A DNA stretch of 64,000 nt, from NCBI GenBank assembly GCA_964450405.1, contig CAYVCQ010000004.1, positions 1 to 64,000 on the forward strand, given 5' to 3'. This document shows positions 52,232-60,616 of this stretch, in pieces; positions within the stretch are counted from its first letter, which is position 1; each line of letters begins with the position of its first letter. The position numbers and the translations under genes were made by a program. The notes beneath the pieces were generated by a model. The model was not told the DNA's origin. It did not search any database and saw only the letters and a list, made by a program, of their open reading frames with translations. The stretch comes from WRGT01 sp964450405. Lineage in GTDB: Bacteria > Spirochaetota > UBA4802 > UBA5550.

Positions 52232-53524
52232 TTAATCTCTATCTCTCTTGGGACGGGTGCTGCGGTCTCTATCGCCTGAACCACTGCGCGGTTTTGGTTT
52301 TGATGTTCCGGAGAAACTTTTTCTTGCGCTGTCGCCCGATTTTGGTTTCGCAGATTTGGAGATTCTGTTCTGTGATCCGCTGACTGACCTCGGTTTAGAA
52401 TATGGTTTATCACCGGATGCCTGCTTTTCAGGTCTTTCTCTCCAGGTGTCTATTGTCTTCTTAGAAGCACCAGGTGACTTTTCCGGAGTCCATTCTTTTC
52501 TTTCAGGTCTTGAAGCAGAAGCCCTCTCTCTATCACGAACAGGTTTACCGGAATATGAAGGCTTTTCAGGTGACCACTCTCTTTTTGGTGATCTTGGTGC
52601 TCCTGAACTTTCCTTTGTGTAATCTCTTATAGGTCTGTTCCCTGAACCTGAAGATCTCTCTCCATCTCGGGATGGTCTGCTGGAATATGAAGGTTTTTCG
52701 GGAGTCCTCTCTCTTTTTTCAGGTCTTGAAGATCCGGATCTTTCCTTCGGGTAATCTCTTGCCGGTCTATCATCTGCGCCTGATGACCTTTCGCTATCAC
52801 GGGATGGTTTTCCGGAGTGAGAAGGCTTTTCATGAGTCCATTCTCTTTTTGGAGCTCTTGGTGCTCCTGAACTTTCCTTTGTATAATCTCTAACAGTTCT
52901 ATTCCCGGAACCTGATGACCTGTCACCGTCGCGAGGTTCTCTGGAAAAGTTTGAAGGCTTATCACCGGACCAGACTTTTTTCGGAGGTCTTGCATCTTCT
53001 ATTGGACGTTCGGTTGCCCATCTGTCTCTTTCAGGCCTGGGGAGTCCCGGTCTTTTTGGACGTTCATCATCGGCAGATCTATCTTCAAATCCGGAGGATC
53101 GTTCTTTTGGTTTGTATTCACCTTTCGGTTTTCCATATGAAGAGGTTGAGGGTCTGCCTCTATCGCCCGATTTTGTAGAATCACGGTATTTTTCACTGCG
53201 AGATCTTGGATCTGAAGCTCCGCCGGACTTCTCTTTTGATAAACTCATACCGCGTTCTTTATACTTTTTAACTGATACAGATTTTGCTTTACCAGCTTTC
53301 ATTTCAAGACTTGCGCGGATTTCGCGATCCTTATGTTTTGTGCCGTCAAGTTTTTTGACCGCCTTTGCAGCGTCTTCGGCATCACTCATCTCGACAAAGG
53401 CGTAACCCTTTTTTTTATGCATTTTTACAGTTACAACTGTTCCAAATTTTGAGAGAAGATTTTGAACCTCACCCTCTGTTACATCAAAGTCTAAATTTCC
53501 TATAAATACTTTTTTATTTTCCAT
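52232..53524 (-). CDS. RNA-binding protein: RRM domain plus long tandem-repeat tail
   Basis: A 430-residue protein. Residues 1-75 form an RRM: RNP2 is KVFIGNLDF, and RNP1 is KKKGYAFVEM (ending YAFVEM). A long, low-complexity tail follows, rich in R, S, P, K, G and D, with no hydrophobic core. Residues 198-329 are three 44-residue tandem repeats; a shortened fourth copy follows to about 357. Each repeat has the pattern RDxxRSSGxxxRxxRDYxKE followed by a stretch like EWTPEKPSYSGKPS. Bacterial RRM proteins usually have short tails (80-150 residues in all), so this is exceptional. It is flanked by DUF1456 and a DEAD-box helicase gene. Confidence 0.93.
   Translation of the reverse strand: MENKKVFIGNLDFDVTEGEVQNLLSKFGTVVTVKMHKKKGYAFVEMSDAEDAAKAVKKLDGTKHKDREIRASLEMKAGKAKSVSVKKYKERGMSLSKEKSGGASDPRSRSEKYRDSTKSGDRGRPSTSSYGKPKGEYKPKERSSGFEDRSADDERPKRPGLPRPERDRWATERPIEDARPPKKVWSGDKPSNFSREPRDGDRSSGSGNRTVRDYTKESSGAPRAPKREWTHEKPSHSGKPSRDSERSSGADDRPARDYPKERSGSSRPEKRERTPEKPSYSSRPSRDGERSSGSGNRPIRDYTKESSGAPRSPKREWSPEKPSYSGKPVRDRERASASRPERKEWTPEKSPGASKKTIDTWRERPEKQASGDKPYSKPRSVSGSQNRISKSAKPKSGDSARKSFSGTSKPKPRSGSGDRDRSTRPKRDRD
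52538..52933 (-). repeat. Three 132-base tandem repeats within the RRM gene
   Basis: The segment encoding residues 198-329 is three units of 44 codons (132 bases). Units 1 and 3 are near-identical in sequence (both RDYTKESSGAP ...), and unit 2 differs more. A shortened fourth unit follows. Such in-frame repeats vary in copy number by slippage or recombination. Confidence 0.85.
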
Positions 53525-53552
53525 TATTACCTCTGGTTTATTTCTTAATTAT

Positions 53553-53623
53553 GCAAACCCCAAAACTCCGTTTTGGGGTTTGCAGGGAGCCCTGCGGGGC
53601 TTATTAAGGGGCTACAGCCCCTT
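53553..53623. repeat. Cluster of three adjacent perfect hairpins
   Basis: Three hairpins follow one another in a gap: GCAAACCCCAAAAC with its 14-base complement around TCC (53553-53583), GCAGGG/CCCTGC (53582-53595) and AAGGGGC/GCCCCTT (53606-53623). Their G/C-rich make-up differs from the AT-rich surroundings. They look like dispersed repeat DNA. Confidence 0.7.
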
Positions 53624-53700
53624 GGACCCTGTAAAGATTTAGTGATTAGAACTGCATTTAATACAGAAATTTTATTTTAAAATCAAATTTCTAATCAATC

Positions 53701-53769
53701 TGTCATCCTCGCGTATGCGGGGATCCATTGTATTAAAAAGAGTGGATTCCCGTCTTCACTGGAATGACA
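53701..53769. repeat. TGTCAT-family element (69 bp), copy 1 of the short type
   Basis: TGTCATCC at the left and GGAATGACA at the right, with internal arms GGGGATCCA and TGGATTCCC. It shares length and most of its sequence with the element at 58144-58212. Confidence 0.8.
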
Positions 53770-53812
53770 TTTATTATAATTCAATTGAACAATGCTACAG
53801 ATCTAATCATTT

Positions 53813-54952
53813 TTATTCAAATTTGATACTCTTTGAATCAATATATTCGGGTTTTTTACCCATTCGTTTTTCAATCAGTTTCATATGCGGATAATCATCT
53901 TCAGAGAGTAGAGTAACTGCGACTCCCTTCATCCCCGCTCGCCCTGTCCTTCCGATGCGGTGTATGTAATCACCAGCAGATCTTGGAAGCTCATAGTTAA
54001 CAACATATGGCAGCTGTTCTATATCAAGACCTCGTGATGCAAGATCTGTAGCTACCAGTACTCTGATCTTTCCCTGTTTAAAACGCGTCAGTGCTCCGGT
54101 ACGCGCACCCTGACTTTTATCTCCATGCAGCGCCTCTGCGCTTATTCCTGCGGTTATAAGTTTCCGTGTTACATTGTCTGCTCTACGCTTTGATGACACA
54201 AAAACAAGTACCTGTTCCCATTCTCCATCCTTTATCAGAAACCGCAATAGAATTCCTTTGCTGTTCTGATCAACTGTATATACTATCTGTTCAACAGGTT
54301 CTGCAGGCTGAACAGGTTTTTGCATTCCAATTTTTACCGCACTTTCTAAAAAGTTAATTCCCGGTATATCTATGTTACTGCTGAGTGTGGCGGAAAACAA
54401 AAGATTCTGCCTTTTTGCCGGCAGCATTTTGAGAATAACAGCGATTTCTTCTTTGAATCCCAGGTCGAGCATCCTGTCAGCTTCATCAAGAACCAGCGTT
54501 TCAATTCCTGAAAGTTTAACTGCATTTTTTTCTACTATATCAATAAGTCTCCCCGGTGTTGCAACTATAATATCTGCACCGCCGGTTAAACTAATCATCT
54601 GAGGATTAATCGATACTCCACCATGTATAGCCGCAATCTTTATTTTTTCAGGAAGATATCTGCTTAAAGTCTTTGCTGCATCAGCAACCTGAACGGCAAG
54701 CTCTCTTGTGGGCACCAGAATAAGTACCCTGACAGTTGAGTTTTTAACCGGAACATTTTCAGATAATCTCTGAATAAGCGGAAGAAGAAATGCCGCTGTC
54801 TTTCCTGAACCTGTCTCTGCCGATGCAGCCAGATCTTTCCCTGCTAGAATAACCGGTATAGCCTCGGTCTGAATCGGAAATAATGACTTATAACCAAGTT
54901 CGTATGCTGCTCGGCATAGGCTTTCCGATATACCGGGAATTGAGAATGACAT
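53813..54952 (-). CDS. ATP-dependent DEAD-box RNA helicase (RhlE-like)
   Basis: A 379-residue RNA helicase core without an extended C-terminal tail. Motifs: Q-motif FPIQTEAIPVILAGKDL, Walker A SAETGSGKTAAF, Ib TPGRLIDI, II LDEADRMLD, III SAT, V ATDLASRGLDIEQLPYVVNY and VI YIHRIGRTGRAG. It probably unwinds structured RNA in ribosome assembly or mRNA decay. It lies near the RRM protein gene, as in cold-adapted bacteria, but its operon membership is not shown. Confidence 0.95.
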   Translation of the reverse strand: MSFSIPGISESLCRAAYELGYKSLFPIQTEAIPVILAGKDLAASAETGSGKTAAFLLPLIQRLSENVPVKNSTVRVLILVPTRELAVQVADAAKTLSRYLPEKIKIAAIHGGVSINPQMISLTGGADIIVATPGRLIDIVEKNAVKLSGIETLVLDEADRMLDLGFKEEIAVILKMLPAKRQNLLFSATLSSNIDIPGINFLESAVKIGMQKPVQPAEPVEQIVYTVDQNSKGILLRFLIKDGEWEQVLVFVSSKRRADNVTRKLITAGISAEALHGDKSQGARTGALTRFKQGKIRVLVATDLASRGLDIEQLPYVVNYELPRSAGDYIHRIGRTGRAGMKGVAVTLLSEDDYPHMKLIEKRMGKKPEYIDSKSIKFE

Positions 54953-54976
54953 CCAGTGCTCCTGAAATATTTATAT

Positions 54977-55061
54977 TTTGCCACAGAGACACGTATGCAC
55001 AGAGAAAAGTAAAAATGTTCTTTAAAAAAATACCTCTGTGTCTCTGTGTCTCCGTGGCAAA
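54977..55061. repeat. Inverted-repeat element with TTTGCCAC ends overlapping a gene end
   Basis: An 85-base element with ends TTTGCCACAGAGACAC and GTGTCTCCGTGGCAAA, one mismatch apart. Elements of this end type are dispersed in many bacterial genomes. Its right half supplies the last dozen or so codons of the DUF2293 gene. Confidence 0.8.
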
Positions 55062-55732
55062 TCCAAAGCTTTTTGTAATGGACAATTATCAGGGACCTCT
55101 TCCCCTTTTCTGTAAGATTCAAGAATTTCATTTGAATGCTTCGCAAGTAATCTGCGTGTTTCCCTTCTCTTACCTTTAATTCGCGGGATGACCATTGTAT
55201 CATACGCGGTGGTCTGGTGCCTCATCCATGCGATTACAGCTTTTTCGGCACGTTCCTCAATCGGTATGGTTGCTGTCCGTGCAACTGTTCCGCTTCCCAC
55301 CGGTACTGCATGCAGTGTTACTGCTTCTGCAAGTTTCTGCTCAAGTTCTTTGTAAAGTATATTGAACGAAAGGTATTTCTTTACCGATTCCAGGAAATCT
55401 ATCTCGTATACAGCCTGTTTTTTTATTCTTGTATTGCGGCTGCTTTCGATCTTTTTTTTGTATGAGAGAGTTGACCTTACCGCTTCAGTTTCTATTTTTG
55501 CATTTTCTATTATATCAATGGGAGCCCAGACACCTTTGGATATAATCCTTCTCCCCATTTTTATCTGCACCCGCCAGTAAATTCCAGCAGATGTAATTTT
55601 TCTGGTAATCCCTGCGTCACCGGCCGGTAGAAAACCCCAGTCTGCAGGGGGCTTGAGTATATCGCCGTTTTCAGCTATTAAAATATCCCCTTTACCGGGC
55701 GTCACTATTCTTATGCAGTTATTCATTTTCAA
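55022..55732 (-). CDS. DUF2293 family protein with an element-derived C-terminus
   Basis: A 236-residue soluble protein. The DUF2293 core at about 160-220 is clear: ERAEKAVIAWMRHQTTAYDT then MVIPRIKGKRRETRRLLAKH and CPLQKAL. Its function is unknown. The last dozen residues (LPRRHRDTEVFF) are encoded by the TTTGCCAC repeat element, so the original C-terminus was replaced by an insertion. A similar gene pair with VF530 occurs in gammaproteobacteria. Confidence 0.87.
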   Translation of the reverse strand: MKMNNCIRIVTPGKGDILIAENGDILKPPADWGFLPAGDAGITRKITSAGIYWRVQIKMGRRIISKGVWAPIDIIENAKIETEAVRSTLSYKKKIESSRNTRIKKQAVYEIDFLESVKKYLSFNILYKELEQKLAEAVTLHAVPVGSGTVARTATIPIEERAEKAVIAWMRHQTTAYDTMVIPRIKGKRRETRRLLAKHSNEILESYRKGEEVPDNCPLQKALDLPRRHRDTEVFF

Positions 55733-55777
55733 TTTCCCGGCATGATTTATAAAGGAGTAATGTTTCCTGCGGAGTTA

Positions 55778-56005
55778 TCATTTTGAATCGGACTCGAGTT
55801 TCAGATAAAGTTTTTCCACCTTTTCTCGTGCCCATGGTGTCTTTCGGAGGAAGGTTAAGCTTGATTTTATTCCGGGATCAAAATTGAAGCATCTTATTCT
55901 GATTCTTTCACCAAGTTCATCCCAGCCGTAGTGATCTACAAGTCTTTTGAGAATTGTCTCAAGGGTTTTTCCTTCAAGCGGATCACCGGATCTTTTTTCA
56001 GTCAT
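55778..56005 (-). CDS. VF530-like DNA-binding family protein
   Basis: A 75-residue protein with the signature of the VF530/DUF2132 family: DPLEGKTLETILKRLVDHYG, WDELGERIRIRCFNFDPGIK and SSLTFLRKTPWAREKVEKLY. It is a small helical protein of the family named after Aliivibrio VF530; a DNA-binding role was suggested by structure. It lies upstream of the DUF2293 gene with the same direction. Confidence 0.93.
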   Translation of the reverse strand: MTEKRSGDPLEGKTLETILKRLVDHYGWDELGERIRIRCFNFDPGIKSSLTFLRKTPWAREKVEKLYLKLESDSK

Positions 56006-56095
56006 GCTTTTTCCTGATGTAAGTGTACATATACTAATGTGAATTACAGGTGTTTGTTGTCAAATCTTAAAAAATAAATGTAACTCTTAAAAATA

Positions 56096-56116
56096 CCTCC
56101 CCCGTGATGGGGGAGG
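56096..56116. repeat. C-rich hairpin downstream of the acyl-CoA synthetase gene
   Basis: CCTCCCCC and GGGGGAGG pair perfectly around GTGAT, just after the synthetase stop. No T-run follows. It is similar to the hairpin at 46112-46132. Confidence 0.6.
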
Positions 56117-56124
56117 GAAAACCG

Positions 56125-58041
56125 CTACATATACATTTTGTCAATTTTATCCTTGTGCTTATCTATTACAAATTTTCTTTTAACCTTCAGGGTGGGAGTC
56201 ATATCTCCATCCTGTACTGTTAACCTTCTTGAAAGTATTGTGTATTTCTTAATTTTCTCATAATCTTCAAGCTCTTTATTGACAGCCTGAATATCTGCAT
56301 CGATAAGTTCTTTCAGCCTCGAGTGTGCAATGAAATCCTCTCCGACTTCGGCAACCATCGGCATAGGATCTGTAACACGGATCACCTTGTCTTTGTTGTA
56401 AGGAATCTTTTCTTTATCAAAAAGTTCAACAAATGCATCAAGATTCGGAACTACAAGGGCAGAGACAAATTTTCTATCACTACCGATAGGTACAGCTGTA
56501 TCAACCCATTTGTAGAGAGAGAATTTACTTTCGATCTTGTTGGAGGCTACATTTTTACCGGTATCAAGAACCATCAGTCCTTTCTTTCTGTCAATTATAC
56601 GGATATATCCGTCGGTCATCTCCTCTACAATATCCCCTGTTTTATAAAATCCATCAGGAGTAAAAGCTTCAGCTGTTGCAGCAGGATTATTCCAGTATCC
56701 TGTAAAGATATTGTCTCCTCTAACCTGCCATTCTCCATCTTCGGCAATGCGCCCTTCAACACCTATGCTTGTTGTTCCAACTGATCCTGGAAGAAGTTTG
56801 TAGTCCCAGTTAAGATTTATTGCGTTCCATGTTTCAGTTGCGCCATAGCCTTCAATGATACAAATCCCCATTGCCATGTATGTTTTACATAGATCAGCAG
56901 GGAGACTACCAGCAGCGGAAAATGCAAATCTGTATCTTCCGCCAAGCAGGTGACGGACTTTGCTGTAGAGTATCTTATCGAAAAATTTATATTTGAATTT
57001 AAGCCATGGCCCGAGTTTCTCAGTAAGATCGATACCTTCGGTCATATCTATAAATCCGTTTTTATCCTCGCGCTTTTTAACAACTTCAAGACCGACTCTC
57101 ATCGCCCCTTCAAAAATCTTTTTCTTTATCGGCGACTTTGATGTCTGTTCTTTCAAAGCCATATAGATTCTTTCATATATTCTTGGAACAGCCATAAAGA
57201 AATGAGGTTTAAATATCTGAAGATCTGCTACAATTGTAACCGGTGACGAATAAGCAATAGTAGATGCAGTCATCATGGAAACACCATGTCCGCACTCACG
57301 TTCATAAGTGTGAGATAATGGAAGGAAAGAGAGCGATACTTCATCTTCACCAATTGATGGTACCTGTTTTAAATCTCTGCAGCATGCAGCATTAAAACTC
57401 AACTGAGTATGAACAGCCCCTTTAGGCATGCCTGTAGTTCCCGATGTATATACTATAGTCATAATATCGAGCATTTCAACAGATCTCCATCTCTTTTCAA
57501 AAACAGTTCTGTCACGCGTCAGGAGTTCAACACCTTTTGCTCTAAGTTTACCAAGATCAGTTATAACCGGATCACCTGCCGGTGCTTCTCCTGTCATTAA
57601 AACAATTTTCTTTAGAGCGGGGACCTCTGATTTGATACTTTTTACTTTTTCCAGAATTGATTCATCGTATACATAAACTGTTTTTGAACCTGAATCGTTC
57701 AGAATAAATTTTATCTCTTCTTCTGAAAGTGTAGGATAGATGCAGACAGTCACACCGCCTGAGCATAGAATTGAATAGTCAGCCCACATCCACTGAGGCA
57801 CTGTATGACTTATTATAGCAGCACGGTCACCTTTTTCAATCCCGGATTCGATGAGTCCGTTTGATAGCTCTTTAACTATCTGCCACACTTGCGCATAAGT
57901 ATTTGATTCCGTTGTGCCGTCACTTTTTTTCCACCACTGAAATCTTTTCTCGCCGAAAACAAGAGCATTCCGGTGAAGCAGTTCCGGACATGTCATCTCC
58001 TGGATATACCATCTCTCATGAACAGGTTTCTTTATACTCAT
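56125..58041 (-). CDS. AMP-dependent long-chain fatty acyl-CoA synthetase
   Basis: Activates fatty acids with ATP and CoA. The adenylate-forming domain has IVYTSGTTGMPKGAVHTQLS, the later GYGATETWNAINLNW (usually GYGLTET), YKTGDIVEEMTDGYIRIIDR and the C-terminal lysine region (KKYTILSRRLTVQDGDMTPT). At 638 residues it matches FadD15-like bacterial long-chain enzymes. It is separate from, but probably works with, the acyl-CoA dehydrogenase 3.5 kb away, indicating fatty-acid use as an energy source or for membrane lipid turnover. Confidence 0.92.
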   Translation of the reverse strand: MSIKKPVHERWYIQEMTCPELLHRNALVFGEKRFQWWKKSDGTTESNTYAQVWQIVKELSNGLIESGIEKGDRAAIISHTVPQWMWADYSILCSGGVTVCIYPTLSEEEIKFILNDSGSKTVYVYDESILEKVKSIKSEVPALKKIVLMTGEAPAGDPVITDLGKLRAKGVELLTRDRTVFEKRWRSVEMLDIMTIVYTSGTTGMPKGAVHTQLSFNAACCRDLKQVPSIGEDEVSLSFLPLSHTYERECGHGVSMMTASTIAYSSPVTIVADLQIFKPHFFMAVPRIYERIYMALKEQTSKSPIKKKIFEGAMRVGLEVVKKREDKNGFIDMTEGIDLTEKLGPWLKFKYKFFDKILYSKVRHLLGGRYRFAFSAAGSLPADLCKTYMAMGICIIEGYGATETWNAINLNWDYKLLPGSVGTTSIGVEGRIAEDGEWQVRGDNIFTGYWNNPAATAEAFTPDGFYKTGDIVEEMTDGYIRIIDRKKGLMVLDTGKNVASNKIESKFSLYKWVDTAVPIGSDRKFVSALVVPNLDAFVELFDKEKIPYNKDKVIRVTDPMPMVAEVGEDFIAHSRLKELIDADIQAVNKELEDYEKIKKYTILSRRLTVQDGDMTPTLKVKRKFVIDKHKDKIDKMYM

Positions 58042-58143
58042 ACATCCCCCTATTTAATAGAAAACTTTCGAAAATCTATATACTTTGTTAAATATAGCCT
58101 GTTTAAAAATTGAAATAGAAGATTTAATTATCATTATTCGCTT

Positions 58144-58212
58144 TGTCATCCTCACACAGGCGGAGATCCATTTTTTATTAAAATTGTGGATTCCCTTCTT
58201 CAAGGAAATGAC
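58144..58212. repeat. TGTCAT-family element (69 bp), copy 2 of the short type
   Basis: TGTCATCCTC at the left, GGAAATGAC at the right, and internal GAGATCCA/TGGATTCCC arms, the same length as the copy at 53701. It lies upstream of the acyl-CoA synthetase gene. Confidence 0.8.
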
Positions 58213-58273
58213 CTGCAAGCTGTTTATACAGCAAAAGTACTACAAAAAATATTAACCTTAAAAAAAAGCTGTA

Positions 58274-60406
58274 TTATATTTTGTATTTATTCAAAGATTC
58301 ATCAAGAGAAGTTGCCATCTCTTTTAACTCAATTGAAAGCTCGGTGAGTTTTTCCGATTTTACAACAAAGTCCTGAACTGCCGAGTTAGCGCTTTCTATT
58401 GTGTCACTAACCTGTGATGTATTTTGAATCTGCTTGCCTGTAGATTCGGACATGTTCCTCGACAGTTCACTGATTGATTTAATGGTCTCTTTTATCTCAA
58501 GACTCTCATTTACCCTTTCATTTATCATCGGGATAAATCCATTAATATTACCGGCAGCATCGTTAATCCGTTCCATTATCTGACCAAAGGAGTTCTTCAT
58601 ATTAAGAACCATCTCTTTATTTTTTTTCACTTCAACATTTCCTATATTTATAAGACTGGAAATCTCCTTAACAGAGGAACCGGTTTTATCAGCAAGCTTT
58701 GAAATCTCCTCGGCAACAACGGCAAACCCGCGTCCGGATTCTCCTGCACGCGCAGCCTCAATGGATGCATTAAGCGAGAGAAGGTTAACCTGGTCTGCAA
58801 TATCAGAAATCATTTGGATTACGTTATTTATTTTTTCGTAAAAGTTTTCAATATTCTGCATTCCCTGGAATGTATTTTCAACAAGAGATGCACCCTCCTC
58901 TGCCCCGCTCTCAACACGCTTCATTGATTCGACAACATTTAATGCATTGCCCGATACAGTCTGCATTGAGTCATTAAGGGCATTGATGGTTTTTTCAAAA
59001 TTCTGAACTTTATTATTCTGAATAAGAGAAACATCTACAATTTCAGAAAATGAATTTGAGAATCCGGCTACCAGAGTAGTGGAATTATTCAATAATTCAA
59101 CATTATCCGAAGAGGAGCTTTTTATAAACTGACCCATTTCTTCAATAGCTGAAGAGAGTTCCAGAAGAGTTGCAGTCAGTTCCTTGGACTTAAGCATAAA
59201 TGTTCGTACATTTCCGGTAAAGGAAATAAACATTCTGGTGAAATCCTCAAGTATATCTCTTGATTTAACAATTTTTATACTCTGTGTTAAATCTCCATTT
59301 GAAGCCAGTGTAAGTGCGGGCATTATATTATCAATCGGTCTTGATATCCTGCTTAGACGCATGTTTGTGATAAACCAGATGATGAAATTGATAACATATA
59401 GCGCAAGGGCAAGGATGAAGGTGCTTAAGTATAATGATTTATAAAGTTCATCTTCGAAGAAAAAATTAATAAGAATCCGTCCGGTCTTTTCAGATTTGTA
59501 TGCAAACATCACTGTCTGCCGTGAACCATAAACTCCTTCAATCTTGTGTACAGTTGAATCATTCATAAGTGAAGCGAGATTGATTGTGTTGTTGAAGAGA
59601 TAATCCGCATTGTTTCCCTTTACAATAATCTCTTTCAGATTTTTTCCTGATTCTCCCTGATTTTCAGAAGCAATTATATTTCCGTTTAAATCAATTATGA
59701 GAGTGTTCCCTTCGTTTATGCGGAGAAGGTCTGCAACACTGTTCTCTGAATAAAAAGTTTTCTGAATGTGATAGATACTTTTTTTAACATTTTCATCGAT
59801 GAGTTCACTGTAGAATTTTTTATTAACGTTGTAGACGATAACAATAATTGCAACAGATGCAAGAAGAATTACAGGTGTTAAAATTGAAGTGATTTTATTA
59901 CCAAGTCTCTGTACCGCAACAGGTATCCCCAGCCTGCCGAGAGGATATGTTTTTGCGTACCATACGCTCATGGCATTATATCCGAAGAAAAGGAAAATAA
60001 ATGTGCAGAGAAAAAGAATATAGAAATGGTAGTAGAGATTAGTATATCCGCGGTAAAGATACATCACAGTAAAAGATGGAATAAGCATATACCATAGAAG
60101 TATGATATTAGCCATGAGAGTTGACTGCGGGAATGCTAGAAACTGTCTATGAATACGATCAATAAGATCTGAATCTGCAGTATTTATCTTTCTTACATCT
60201 CCAAGAATTCTGGATACTCTGAAAATATAATACAATATAATCAGAATAAATCCCGAGACCATCATTATTCCCAGAAGTGCCAGAAGTCTACGATCCTGAA
60301 AAACAGGATAAGAAATTATAAAAATCAACGCATATGCAGACATATTAAGAAGAATTACAAAAGAGGCTAATTTAACAAACTGTTTAACAGTCAGGATGGA
60401 TTTCAT
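58274..60406 (-). CDS. Methyl-accepting chemotaxis protein with five N-terminal helices and an extracellular sensor
   Basis: A 710-residue chemoreceptor. Five membrane helices near residues 12-34, 41-62, 97-118, 126-147 and 174-193 are followed by an extracytoplasmic domain (about 195-322) with a Cache/PAS-like strand pattern (LLRINEGNTLIIDLNGNIIA). A sixth helix (324-346) leads into a HAMP linker (LSRISRPIDNIMPALTLASN) and the MCP coiled coil with the hairpin DQVNLLSLNASIEAARAGES then GRGFAVVAEEISKLAD. The extra N-terminal helices are unusual for a classic two-helix MCP. The ligand is unknown. Confidence 0.92.
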   Translation of the reverse strand: MKSILTVKQFVKLASFVILLNMSAYALIFIISYPVFQDRRLLALLGIMMVSGFILIILYYIFRVSRILGDVRKINTADSDLIDRIHRQFLAFPQSTLMANIILLWYMLIPSFTVMYLYRGYTNLYYHFYILFLCTFIFLFFGYNAMSVWYAKTYPLGRLGIPVAVQRLGNKITSILTPVILLASVAIIVIVYNVNKKFYSELIDENVKKSIYHIQKTFYSENSVADLLRINEGNTLIIDLNGNIIASENQGESGKNLKEIIVKGNNADYLFNNTINLASLMNDSTVHKIEGVYGSRQTVMFAYKSEKTGRILINFFFEDELYKSLYLSTFILALALYVINFIIWFITNMRLSRISRPIDNIMPALTLASNGDLTQSIKIVKSRDILEDFTRMFISFTGNVRTFMLKSKELTATLLELSSAIEEMGQFIKSSSSDNVELLNNSTTLVAGFSNSFSEIVDVSLIQNNKVQNFEKTINALNDSMQTVSGNALNVVESMKRVESGAEEGASLVENTFQGMQNIENFYEKINNVIQMISDIADQVNLLSLNASIEAARAGESGRGFAVVAEEISKLADKTGSSVKEISSLINIGNVEVKKNKEMVLNMKNSFGQIMERINDAAGNINGFIPMINERVNESLEIKETIKSISELSRNMSESTGKQIQNTSQVSDTIESANSAVQDFVVKSEKLTELSIELKEMATSLDESLNKYKI

Positions 60407-60532
60407 GAATTAGTAACCTCTTTAAGAAAAAGATCATTAATTGATTACACATTGATTATGATCTGTCAATGAAAAAGTGTATATAAATTTATTACACAAT
60501 GCTTAATACTTTTAAAATATTAAGATTTTCCC

Positions 60533-60561
60533 TTGTTTTTCATCTTAATGTTTATTATAAT
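60533..60561 (+). promoter_or_regulatory. Sigma-70 promoter of the zinc-ribbon lipoprotein gene
   Basis: TTGTTT (60533-60538) and a perfect TATAAT (60556-60561) are 17 bases apart, about 55 bases before the start codon. Confidence 0.7.
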
Positions 60562-60616
60562 ATATCTGCATTCCTGTAATCAATTAAGTATAATACAATT
60601 TCAAAAGAGGTAAACT

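Noticed and set aside
52538..52933. A CRISPR-like direct repeat array
   Set aside because: The repeats are 132 bases, in frame within one coding sequence, and have no spacers, so they are protein tandem repeats.
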